Source: JAGOFO01 sp964522105 (GTDB lineage: Bacteria > Myxococcota_A > UBA9042 > DTJE01). From it: a stretch of 64,000 nucleotides of DNA. The stretch covers positions 124,001 to 188,000 of the forward strand of contig CAZFVA010000001.1 of the NCBI GenBank assembly GCA_964522105.1, given 5' to 3'. A model generated the notes under the pieces. That model was not told the DNA's origin. It saw nothing but the letters and a program-made list of their open reading frames with translations, and made no database searches. The position numbers and the translations under genes were made by a program. Numbering within the stretch: position 1 is the first letter of the stretch; each line of letters opens with the position of its first letter. Below, one piece after another: positions 16,121-23,757 of this stretch.

Positions 16121-17569
16121 CTAATTATTCGCCTCCGCTTCCCCGGTACCAAATCTGGCCCTGATCGCTTCAACGACCAGTTCCAGCCCGACTCCACGCG
16201 AACCCTTCACCAGTACAACATCACGGGATCTAAGCATTTCCCGCGCCAGCGAAGCAGCAGCGATCGCGTCAGGAGCTTCGTAAACATCATAGTTTGACAT
16301 TCCGGCTTCAACGGCTGCCGATGCCATGACGGTTGAATTCCTTCCCACAGCGATCAGACAATTAACTTCATGCAGGGCCACCGAGATTCCGGCGTCACGG
16401 TGAACCGATTCGGTGGCTGTTCCCATCTCGAGCATGTCGCCCAGGATGGCTACGCGTCTGCGCTGTGCCGAGACCGCCTTCAACGTGTCCAGAGCCACCT
16501 CGACCGACCTGGGCGAAGCGTTGTAGCAGTCGTCGATGACGCGCACAGTTCCGATGTCAGCAAGGGCCAGGCGGTGGCGGCCTGGTTCGACAGAAGAGAT
16601 TGCGGCACACGCCATGGCCGGGTCGACACCGACGGCCATTGCCGCTGCGACGGCGCACGCGGCGTTAAGCGCGTTATGGATGCCGGCCAGTTTCAGCGCC
16701 ACATGATGTTCGCGACCCTTGATTTCAAACGTGGCAACCGTATGACCTTCATGATCAATTGAAGCGTCTGCAAGCCTGACATCTGCATTCGCGGACCGGC
16801 CAAACCAGACAACCGACGCCGATGTTTTTCCGACCATCGCAGCGACAAGCGGGTCATCCGCGTTAAGGACCGCCACACCGTCACTGCGAAGCGCCTGAAC
16901 CAGTTCGGCCTTTGCCGCAGCCACATTCTGAATTGTTCCAAGACCTTCAAGATGCACCGGCGCAACCGTCGTCACGACACCGACATCGGGACGCGCAATC
17001 GTGCACAATTCAGCGATTTCACCGGCCGCATTCATCCCCATCTCGACGACCAGAACTTCGTGGGACGGCCGAAGTCCAAGACACGTCAGGGCCAGGCCCA
17101 GGCGATTGTTGAAATTACCGGCAGTTGAATGAGTTGCAAGCGTTGACGACACAGCCGCGCTAATCAAATCCTTGGTTGTTGTCTTGCCAACGGAGCCGGT
17201 GATCGCGCAGACGCGCGGCGCCAGGATGGCCACCCAGGAACGGGCCGCGTTGATCAAGGCCTCTGTCGTATCTTTGACCGCGACTACAAAGCACTTGCCA
17301 CCGGTTACGCACTTTTCCACTGACGGGTGCGACAGGGACGATTCGGCAACCACGATCCCGGCAGCGCCGGCCTCGATTGCTGCTTCCACAAAGTCATGAC
17401 CGTCAAAGCGCGGGCCGATAATGGCAAAAAAGACCTGGCCGGTCGTTATTGTTCTGGAATTTATAGAGGCGCCCGAACCGACATACAGGCCGGCCCCGGA
17501 AATCAGGCGTCCACCGGTGAACTCAGCCAGACTTTCGCCCGACAGTTCGTATTTTGACGTTCTGGTCAT
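16121..17569 (-). CDS. murF: UDP-MurNAc-tripeptide:D-Ala-D-Ala ligase MurF
   Basis: 482-residue cytoplasmic Mur ligase adding D-Ala-D-Ala. Seen: the MurF N-terminal domain with SRTITTGQVFFAI near 40, the P-loop ITGSVGKTTTKDL near 120, the central domain NADDPLV, and the C-terminal Mur-ligase domain with DDCYNASPRSVEVAL near 340 and LGDMLEMG near 375. Overlaps murE by four bases and abuts mraY. Confidence 0.95.
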   Translation of the reverse strand: MTRTSKYELSGESLAEFTGGRLISGAGLYVGSGASINSRTITTGQVFFAIIGPRFDGHDFVEAAIEAGAAGIVVAESSLSHPSVEKCVTGGKCFVVAVKDTTEALINAARSWVAILAPRVCAITGSVGKTTTKDLISAAVSSTLATHSTAGNFNNRLGLALTCLGLRPSHEVLVVEMGMNAAGEIAELCTIARPDVGVVTTVAPVHLEGLGTIQNVAAAKAELVQALRSDGVAVLNADDPLVAAMVGKTSASVVWFGRSANADVRLADASIDHEGHTVATFEIKGREHHVALKLAGIHNALNAACAVAAAMAVGVDPAMACAAISSVEPGRHRLALADIGTVRVIDDCYNASPRSVEVALDTLKAVSAQRRRVAILGDMLEMGTATESVHRDAGISVALHEVNCLIAVGRNSTVMASAAVEAGMSNYDVYEAPDAIAAASLAREMLRSRDVVLVKGSRGVGLELVVEAIRARFGTGEAEANN

Positions 17570-19083
17570 TTTCCCAGAACCTCCTGCGCAACCTCGACGT
17601 CGCTGAAATGGATCGTCTGGTTTTTCAGAATCTGGTAATCCTCGTGGCCCTTCCCTGCGATCACAATCACATCATCCGGTCCGGCCGACGTGATAGCCTT
17701 TTCGATTGCCAGACGCCTGTCCGGTTCGACCGACCAGACTGCCCGACACGTACCATCAGCCTCGGACTCACGGATTCCGCCGACAATTTCATCAATAATG
17801 GCAAGGGGTTCTTCACTTCTGGGATTGTCGGACGTGATCCACGCAACATCGGCAGACATCACGGCGGCGCGTCCCATCAAAGGTCTCTTGCCCCTGTCAC
17901 GGTCGCCACCGGCACCACAAATTACACAAAGCCGACCATTACCGACGAGCGGCCGCAAAATTCCGAGGATGGCTTCGATCGCTTTCGGGGTATGCGCGTA
18001 GTCCACGAAGACGCGGCGACTGTTTTGCGACGCAACGCGTTCAAGACGGCCCGGGATAACGCGAAGGCTGCAGACTCCTGCCAGGAAAGCGTCCAGGGGC
18101 AGCCCGAGCAATCCGGCGGCGCCTGTTGCGGCCATTATGTTCGCCACGTTGTGACGACCTGCCAGATGTGAATCAACGTGTTTTGTTCCCCACGGGGTTA
18201 CAAATTCAAATGACGTACCGTCAAGTGAATATTTGACTGCGGTCAGCCGGATTTCACTGACAGGGTTATCACACAAGGTCCAGCCGATGACTTTCAACGG
18301 GGATCTGCGCCTGATCTCTGCTGAAACCGGGTCATCGTCGTTTACTACAACGCCGGCAGCGTTCGGATTGCGCGGAATAACCTCGACGAAAAAGCGCATC
18401 TTGGCTTCTTTGTATGCTTGCGGCGTGCCGTGATAATCAAGGTGGTCCCTGGTCAGGTTCGTGAATATTCCGCAGTCAAACAGGCACGGCTCAACGCGGC
18501 GCTGGTCAATCGCGTGCGACGACACTTCCATCGCCACCGCGTCAACGCCCGCTGCCTTCATTTCGCCGAAGTATTTCTGCAGGGTTACCGGGTCCGGAGT
18601 CGTAAGATTCGATTTGTGTTCGATGCCGGCATAGCGGTAAGTCACGGTGCCAAGAAGGCCGGGAGTCAGTCCGCATCCCTTGTACCCGGCTTCCATGACC
18701 ATCGCGGTCGAAGTCTTGCCATCGGTTCCCGTGATGCCGGTCAGCTTCATCGTGGCAGTCGGATTTCCTTCGACTGCGGCCGCCAGTACAGCTATTGCCA
18801 GCCTTGAATCCCGGACAGTTACGATGACCGGCCAGTCACTTCCGCCAGCGCGCGTCGGTGCCACTTCACAGACGATGACAGCCGCACCGGCGTCAATGGC
18901 AGCCTGAATATACAGATGGCCGTTAACAGTGTTTCCGGAGATTGCAACAAAGACCGAACCGGGACGGACCTGCCTTGAATCGCCGGTGACTGCGTCAAAG
19001 CTGACGTGGTCAACCGCATCAATACCTGCGCAATCGACAGCGCCGATTGCATCAAGCAGTTTTTGATTCAGTTCAGTCTTCAT
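17566..19083 (-). CDS. murE: UDP-MurNAc-dipeptide:meso-DAP ligase MurE
   Basis: About 505 residues. Cytoplasmic Mur ligase adding the third amino acid. Seen: the N-terminal uridine domain with TGDSRQVRPGSVFVAI, the P-loop GITGTDGKTSTAMV near 120, and in the C-terminal domain the motif DNPRSE, whose DNPR signature marks specificity for meso-diaminopimelate. The start at 19083 is chosen because it overlaps ftsI by only 11 bases and begins the conserved domain; the open frame extends upstream inside ftsI without family similarity. It overlaps murF by four bases. Confidence 0.96.
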   Translation of the reverse strand: MKTELNQKLLDAIGAVDCAGIDAVDHVSFDAVTGDSRQVRPGSVFVAISGNTVNGHLYIQAAIDAGAAVIVCEVAPTRAGGSDWPVIVTVRDSRLAIAVLAAAVEGNPTATMKLTGITGTDGKTSTAMVMEAGYKGCGLTPGLLGTVTYRYAGIEHKSNLTTPDPVTLQKYFGEMKAAGVDAVAMEVSSHAIDQRRVEPCLFDCGIFTNLTRDHLDYHGTPQAYKEAKMRFFVEVIPRNPNAAGVVVNDDDPVSAEIRRRSPLKVIGWTLCDNPVSEIRLTAVKYSLDGTSFEFVTPWGTKHVDSHLAGRHNVANIMAATGAAGLLGLPLDAFLAGVCSLRVIPGRLERVASQNSRRVFVDYAHTPKAIEAILGILRPLVGNGRLCVICGAGGDRDRGKRPLMGRAAVMSADVAWITSDNPRSEEPLAIIDEIVGGIRESEADGTCRAVWSVEPDRRLAIEKAITSAGPDDVIVIAGKGHEDYQILKNQTIHFSDVEVAQEVLGK

Positions 19084-20962
19084 AAGGCACCCCGTCCTCC
19101 GACTCGACTGGCGGCTCTTCTGTCTGGGCCACGAACGGGACCGATACTTCGGGCTTTTTGACGATCGGCATGTCCGGCTGAACACCAAGAACAGGCAGGG
19201 CCCGTTCAATAACGTCGCGGAAAACAAGACCGGCCGTGACACCACCAAACTTGTGAACTTTCGGCTCAATGATTGTTACGGCCACGACCACACGCGGCTT
19301 ATCTGCCGGCGCATACCCGATGAACGAGCAGTTATAACGGCCGTCGCCTTTGGCGGTGCCCCAGACTCTGGCCGTACCGGTTTTACCACCAGCCGAAAAT
19401 CCGCGTGGCCTGGCAGCCTTGCCGGTGCCATCGTCTTCCATGACGACCGCGCGCGTCGCCAGCCTGACGCTGGTTGCCGTCTCTGATGAAATTACCCTGG
19501 TGGACTTTGACGAGACGATCGGCTCGACGCGGCCGTTGGCATAGTGAATCTCGCGGCCGATCCGCGGTTCAAGCCTGATGCCATCATTGACGACCGTCGC
19601 AAAAGCTGTCGCAAGATTGATCTGCGTCGTCGTGAATCCATAGCCATAGGCAGCCGTCTGGGCGTCGACATAGCTCCAGTTTTTCCGAAGAACGCCCCTG
19701 GCTTCGCCCGGCAGATCAATACCTGATCCAACGCCGACTCCGAACCTTGCATACACGTCAGCGATCGCACCGGGACCGACCCTGCGGGCCATATCTGCCA
19801 TTGCGCAGTTTGACGAGTACTTGACGGCCTCGGTCATCGTGACGCGGCCGACCTTCTTAATGTCAGAAACCGGTCTGCCGCCAATCATGCAATGACCGAA
19901 GCCACCATCAACGACTGTCTGCGGGCCTACCGAACCAGATTCATAACCTGCCGAAACGCCAAGAACCTTGGCAATTGAACCAGGCTCAAACGGATACGAA
20001 ACGACCTTGTTGCGGCAGGGGTTCGAGCCATCATCAACGGCGCCCTTTTTGCCACAGACCATGTTGTAGTCGTTCGGGTTCAAAGACGGGAAACTGGACA
20101 TCGCCAGAACTTTGAATGTTGCGGGATCAAGCATGACGGCCATGCCGCCAGTCGCGTTTTCGTCCTTGATTACGCCGGACAGCGCGGAGTCCAGAATGAA
20201 CTGCAACCTTGCGTCAATATTCAGATAAAGGTCCGCACCATCGATGTCCCAGCCTTCCCCGGTGCCGCCCTCGTAATAACCGTTGTTACGACGATCCTTT
20301 GATATGGCAAATTTTCTGGATTTGGGCGACAGGTCCTTGTCATAGGAAGCCTCGACCCCGAGCATACCCAGAAATTCTTCGGTCTTTTTCGGATCCGGGG
20401 CCAGGTAGCCAAGCGCAGGCCCGAACACCTGTTCAAGCGGATAGAACCGCTGTCTTTCGGACGTTATGGAAATTGATGGCAGGTCCAGGCGGCGAAGGGT
20501 CGCTTCTTCGTCATCCGAGATATGCTTTTTGATATCAACAGCCCGGCCGCCGGCGTTCATGATCTTCTTGAAAACGGTCTCGGGGGACATATCAAGCGCA
20601 GCAGCCAGCGCATATGTAACCTGGACTTCGTTGTCATCCCACGAACCGCCATCCCACCTGACCGACGAATCGCGGACAGTAACTGCAAGAATGCGGCGAC
20701 CGCTCCGATCAAATATTGTTCCGCGATCACCAGATACGACATCACTGGAAACAGTCAGGCGTTCGGAACGGCGGTTAAGAATCTCGGCACCAACCACCTG
20801 ATAGCGCCACGACTGAACGATGACCGCAACCATCACACCCAGCAGGAACAGTATGACCCATCCCATGCGCACCAGCGGACGACGGGACATTCTGTCCGTC
20901 CTGCCCGTCAGTTGCCTGGCGATGGCGTCAGTCGCCCTGGATGTGATGCCGGTCAGTCCCAT
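19073..20962 (-). CDS. ftsI: FtsI, septal penicillin-binding protein
   Basis: 629-residue class B PBP, a transpeptidase that cross-links septal peptidoglycan with FtsW. Seen: a short cytoplasmic N-terminus, one membrane helix near 33-52, the pedestal domain with RGTIFDRSGRRIL, and the transpeptidase domain with SxxK in EPGSIAKV, SxN in YSSNCAM and KTG in GGKTGTARV. No PASTA domains; the tail is Pro/Glu/Asp-rich. It overlaps the preceding TPR gene by one base (TGATG). Confidence 0.95.
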   Translation of the reverse strand: MGLTGITSRATDAIARQLTGRTDRMSRRPLVRMGWVILFLLGVMVAVIVQSWRYQVVGAEILNRRSERLTVSSDVVSGDRGTIFDRSGRRILAVTVRDSSVRWDGGSWDDNEVQVTYALAAALDMSPETVFKKIMNAGGRAVDIKKHISDDEEATLRRLDLPSISITSERQRFYPLEQVFGPALGYLAPDPKKTEEFLGMLGVEASYDKDLSPKSRKFAISKDRRNNGYYEGGTGEGWDIDGADLYLNIDARLQFILDSALSGVIKDENATGGMAVMLDPATFKVLAMSSFPSLNPNDYNMVCGKKGAVDDGSNPCRNKVVSYPFEPGSIAKVLGVSAGYESGSVGPQTVVDGGFGHCMIGGRPVSDIKKVGRVTMTEAVKYSSNCAMADMARRVGPGAIADVYARFGVGVGSGIDLPGEARGVLRKNWSYVDAQTAAYGYGFTTTQINLATAFATVVNDGIRLEPRIGREIHYANGRVEPIVSSKSTRVISSETATSVRLATRAVVMEDDGTGKAARPRGFSAGGKTGTARVWGTAKGDGRYNCSFIGYAPADKPRVVVAVTIIEPKVHKFGGVTAGLVFRDVIERALPVLGVQPDMPIVKKPEVSVPFVAQTEEPPVESEDGVPYED

Positions 20963-21771
20963 CAGTCTTTATCCTCAACACCGAAGCCCTGTGAACCCGA
21001 ACCCTGTCCTGTCAGTCTTGCCTTGCACCGCTTTCCGAACGGCGAATCGTTCAGTGCTGCCGCGCACTTCGTGAATGCCTCTTCAGCCTCGTTTGTACGT
21101 CCTGTCTTCTGATAAATTGTCCCGAGGTGATACCAGGATTCCCCGTATTCAGGGCAAATCTTGATGACCTTTTCAAAGTTGGAAGTTGCATCGCGCATGT
21201 TCTGCTTCTTCAGAAACAGCAGACCCAGGTTATTAAAACCTTTACAGAACCTGGGATTCAGGAAGACTGCCAGCTCCAGATGCTTTTTGGCATTCTCGAA
21301 ATCACCAAGGCCCATGTATGCAAGGCCCATGTTTGACTGGGCGTTGTATGGCGTTTCATAAAGCGGGTCCTGAAGAAGGGGCTCAATAACCTGAATAACT
21401 TCTTCGTAATTTCCCTGCTCGATAAGGACCGCGCCAAGATTGTTTCTGGCAAAACGAAGTTTGGGATTGCATACGAGCGCCGCACGGTACTCGGCGGCCG
21501 CCCCGTCAAAGTCATTCAGGCCCATCAGGAGAATGCCTTTCAGGTAGTGAGCCTCGGCGTTTGCCGGATCGAGTTTGAGCGCTTCATACAGCTCGCGCTG
21601 CGTCATTGTGATGTTGTGGTCGGTGTAATAATTTCTGGCCAGTTTCGTGTGGTAATCAGACTTGGCGACATCATCGGCCGATATCGTGGTCACACAACCA
21701 GACGACAAAACGCCGATGGTAACCATCAGCGCCACTGCCAGAATTCTGCCGGACATGTATCTGATACTCAT
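20962..21771 (-). CDS. TPR-repeat lipoprotein inserted between ftsL and ftsI
   Basis: 269 residues with a signal peptide and lipobox ending LSSGC (Cys 26), followed by five or six tetratricopeptide repeats from about residue 40 to 250. It resembles the PilF/Tgl/PilW type of outer-membrane pilotin, but those are not dcw genes. It overlaps ftsL by four bases and ftsI by one, so it is translationally coupled to both, which suggests a role in envelope growth or division. It might organise divisome or outer-membrane constriction partners; this is inference from position only. Confidence 0.85.
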   Translation of the reverse strand: MSIRYMSGRILAVALMVTIGVLSSGCVTTISADDVAKSDYHTKLARNYYTDHNITMTQRELYEALKLDPANAEAHYLKGILLMGLNDFDGAAAEYRAALVCNPKLRFARNNLGAVLIEQGNYEEVIQVIEPLLQDPLYETPYNAQSNMGLAYMGLGDFENAKKHLELAVFLNPRFCKGFNNLGLLFLKKQNMRDATSNFEKVIKICPEYGESWYHLGTIYQKTGRTNEAEEAFTKCAAALNDSPFGKRCKARLTGQGSGSQGFGVEDKD

Positions 21772-22076
21772 TTCCCTTTCTCCGGCTCTACAACGATGAC
21801 GTTTTCACCTTCAGGTACGGTCAGATTCATGATTCTTGCCCGAACTTCCATTCTGGTTGCCGCCTTCAATTCAGCGACCTGACGCATCAGTTCGTCGCGC
21901 TCTCTTGTCAGCGTCTTCCGGTTGACCAGCTCGCGGTAAACCTCGCTTTTCGCAATGACGACCTTCTGAGCTTTCCAGACCATGCGCACGCCAACAGCGG
22001 TCAACAGGCCTGTAATCAGAACTGCAAGTACGACCGACTTCCAGTTCCCGGCCCTTGTCAAATCATCCATCATCAC
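21768..22076 (-). CDS. ftsL: Cell division protein FtsL
   Basis: 102-residue bitopic protein: short basic N-terminus, one membrane helix (about 14-32), then a coiled-coil from about 40 to 80 rich in heptad Leu/Val, ending in a charged tail. Size, topology and position directly after rsmH support FtsL, which recruits FtsB and activates FtsWI. Sequence identity in this family is weak, so position carries the call. Overlaps rsmH and the TPR gene by four bases each. Confidence 0.85.
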   Translation of the reverse strand: MMMDDLTRAGNWKSVVLAVLITGLLTAVGVRMVWKAQKVVIAKSEVYRELVNRKTLTRERDELMRQVAELKAATRMEVRARIMNLTVPEGENVIVVEPEKGK

Positions 22077-22981
22077 GCACCAACTCTGTCCAGGACGCGA
22101 AGCTTCGCGCTTCTGGCCCTGGCGTTTTCGTACGTTTCCTGATCACCTGGAATGATGGCTTTTCTGAAAGGCAGTTCGAATCCGCCCGCGGCCACAAGCG
22201 CCCGCATCGAATGCTTGACGATTCTGTCTTCGCCGCTGTGAAACGAAATCGCGACAAGACGTCCGCCAGGTGCCAGAAGCAGGGGAAGGTCCGCGAAAAA
22301 CTTCTCGAGCCTTTCAAGCTCAAGATTGACCATCATCCTTAATGCCTGCGCAGGGAGCGTCGGACTTGATATCTTTCTGATACGTGTTCCATATATCTGA
22401 TGGCATACACCAACAAACTGGCCCATCGTTTCCATTCTGTTCTTTCCAGATTCTTCCTTCAGGATGCGGGCAAGCCGACCGGACATCGGGACCTGGGCGA
22501 ATTCCTTGAACTTGTCAGCAAGCTCTTTCATTGAAGTGGTACGGATGACATCTGCGGCCGTCGGCCCTTCAGACGAATCAAACCTCATATCAAGGGGCTG
22601 ATCGTCGCCCATCGAGAACGAAAATCCGCGTTCCGATCCAAGCTGAGTGCTTGAAAGACCAAGGTCCAGAAGCGCGCCTGTGACCGGGCCGATGCCGGCC
22701 GAAGCCAGTTTCTGCGCCGCGCCGTCGTATCCGCAGTGAAAAGCGGTGAACCTGCTGCCAAACCTTTCAAGTCTTGTTCTGGAGTATTCAACAGCCTGAG
22801 GATCACGATCGAATCCAACAACTTTAACCGCAGCCGGGGTTGCTTCAAGCAGCGCTTCGGAATGACCGCCCTGCCCCACAGTTCCATCAACAATGACGCC
22901 GGAAGTCAGTTGGCCCAGAAAGCCAACGACTTCGCCCAGCATCACGCTGACATGTGGAGCCTGTTGCGTCATCTCAGCCAA
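22073..22981 (-). CDS. rsmH: 16S rRNA m4C1402 methyltransferase RsmH (MraW)
   Basis: 302-residue SAM-dependent methyltransferase that modifies C1402 of 16S rRNA. Seen: HVSVMLGEVVGFL at the N-terminus, the SAM motif DGTVGQGGHSEALL near 32-45, FDRDPQAV, LLDLGLSSTQL near 105, and the C-terminal ISFHSGEDRIVKH motif. Full length. Overlaps mraZ by eight bases and ftsL by four. Confidence 0.96.
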   Translation of the reverse strand: MAEMTQQAPHVSVMLGEVVGFLGQLTSGVIVDGTVGQGGHSEALLEATPAAVKVVGFDRDPQAVEYSRTRLERFGSRFTAFHCGYDGAAQKLASAGIGPVTGALLDLGLSSTQLGSERGFSFSMGDDQPLDMRFDSSEGPTAADVIRTTSMKELADKFKEFAQVPMSGRLARILKEESGKNRMETMGQFVGVCHQIYGTRIRKISSPTLPAQALRMMVNLELERLEKFFADLPLLLAPGGRLVAISFHSGEDRIVKHSMRALVAAGGFELPFRKAIIPGDQETYENARARSAKLRVLDRVGA

Positions 22982-23513
22982 TCTCCGGGGTTACGACGAC
23001 AGGGGCCGCGACAGGGACTGCGACGATCGGTTCGGGACGCGCAATACCCATGATCAGATGCTGGACCTGCGGGTACTGACCGACGAACTGCTGCATGCGG
23101 GATGCTCTATCTTCGCGGTATCTGGAAGCCGGCCATACCTGAAGGAAATCCTTGACTCCGATAAGGACAAGGTCGTCCTCGTCGCCCAGAACTTCCCTCA
23201 TTCTTTTGGGGACAACCAGCCTTAAAGAGCCGTCTATTTGGCCCTCTGCTGAAAAACCGAGATAATCAACGCGAAGGGCGGCGATCACTTCCACCGGAAG
23301 GGTAGCTTCGGCTGCTGTGATTCGCTCGACCAGGAGCTCAAAATTACCTTCGGACCTGACTTCAAGAAAGCGGCCGAGGGGATCGACTGTAAGGCGGACG
23401 GTTTTTCCCAGAAGGAGATGTACGTCTGCCGGGATGACGAAGCGTCCTGTTTTTGCGTCCAGGGAAGCTTCGAACATGCCGTAAAGGTCATTATTTTTAT
23501 TTTGAGCGCCCAT
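22974..23513 (-). CDS. mraZ: MraZ, transcriptional regulator of the dcw cluster
   Basis: About 179 residues with two SpoVT/AbrB-like swapped-hairpin domains: ASLDAKTGRFVIPADV near 15-30 and LVVPKRMREVLG near 95. MraZ forms a ring and binds TGG-containing direct repeats upstream of its own gene. The ATG at 23513 follows GGAGGG; the TTG at 23552 in the same frame lies inside the operator and is unlikely. The protein carries an extra Val/Ala/Pro-rich tail of about 20 residues after the second domain. First gene of the dcw operon, behind six phased TGG boxes. Confidence 0.94.
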   Translation of the reverse strand: MGAQNKNNDLYGMFEASLDAKTGRFVIPADVHLLLGKTVRLTVDPLGRFLEVRSEGNFELLVERITAAEATLPVEVIAALRVDYLGFSAEGQIDGSLRLVVPKRMREVLGDEDDLVLIGVKDFLQVWPASRYREDRASRMQQFVGQYPQVQHLIMGIARPEPIVAVPVAAPVVVTPEIG

Positions 23514-23538
23514 GAACCCTCCAGGTGCCTGTAAACGT

Positions 23539-23593
23539 CCATTGTTCGCCAACTTTTATCCATAAATATCCATTGGTCAACCACTATCCGCCA
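23539..23593 (-). promoter_or_regulatory. MraZ operator: six helically phased TGG boxes
   Basis: On the minus strand TGG occurs six times; its complement CCA starts at 23539, 23549, 23560, 23570, 23581 and 23591. Spacings are 10, 11, 10, 11 and 10, an average of 10.4 bases, so all boxes face one side of the helix. MraZ is known to bind TGGG or TGGN repeats of this spacing; E. coli has three. The array runs from 26 to 80 bases upstream of the mraZ start and covers the candidate promoter. Confidence 0.85.
23553..23580 (-). promoter_or_regulatory. Candidate mraZ promoter within the TGG array
   Basis: TTGACC at 23580-23575 and TAAAAG at 23558-23553 are 16 bases apart on the minus strand (5/6 and 4/6). 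Transcription would start near 23546, about 33 bases before the mraZ start. MraZ bound to the overlapping TGG boxes would block RNA polymerase. Confidence 0.45.
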
Positions 23594-23757
23594 AAGTTTT
23601 GCACAGTAAATTTTTATCTAATAAATTCAAATGGTTAGATTTTAGGCTTCTGAAGGCGGCAATCAACTCGGGAATCGGACATCGCGGGCGCAAACATTGA
23701 AGATAATTGATCAGTGGATCGGCAAAAACACCGCGCGACCTTGATTTTTCAGGGCAA

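Noticed and set aside
23514..23552. TTG start giving a longer MraZ
   Set aside because: The extension lies inside the TGG operator, and the ATG at 23513 has GGAGGG upstream and fits the family start.
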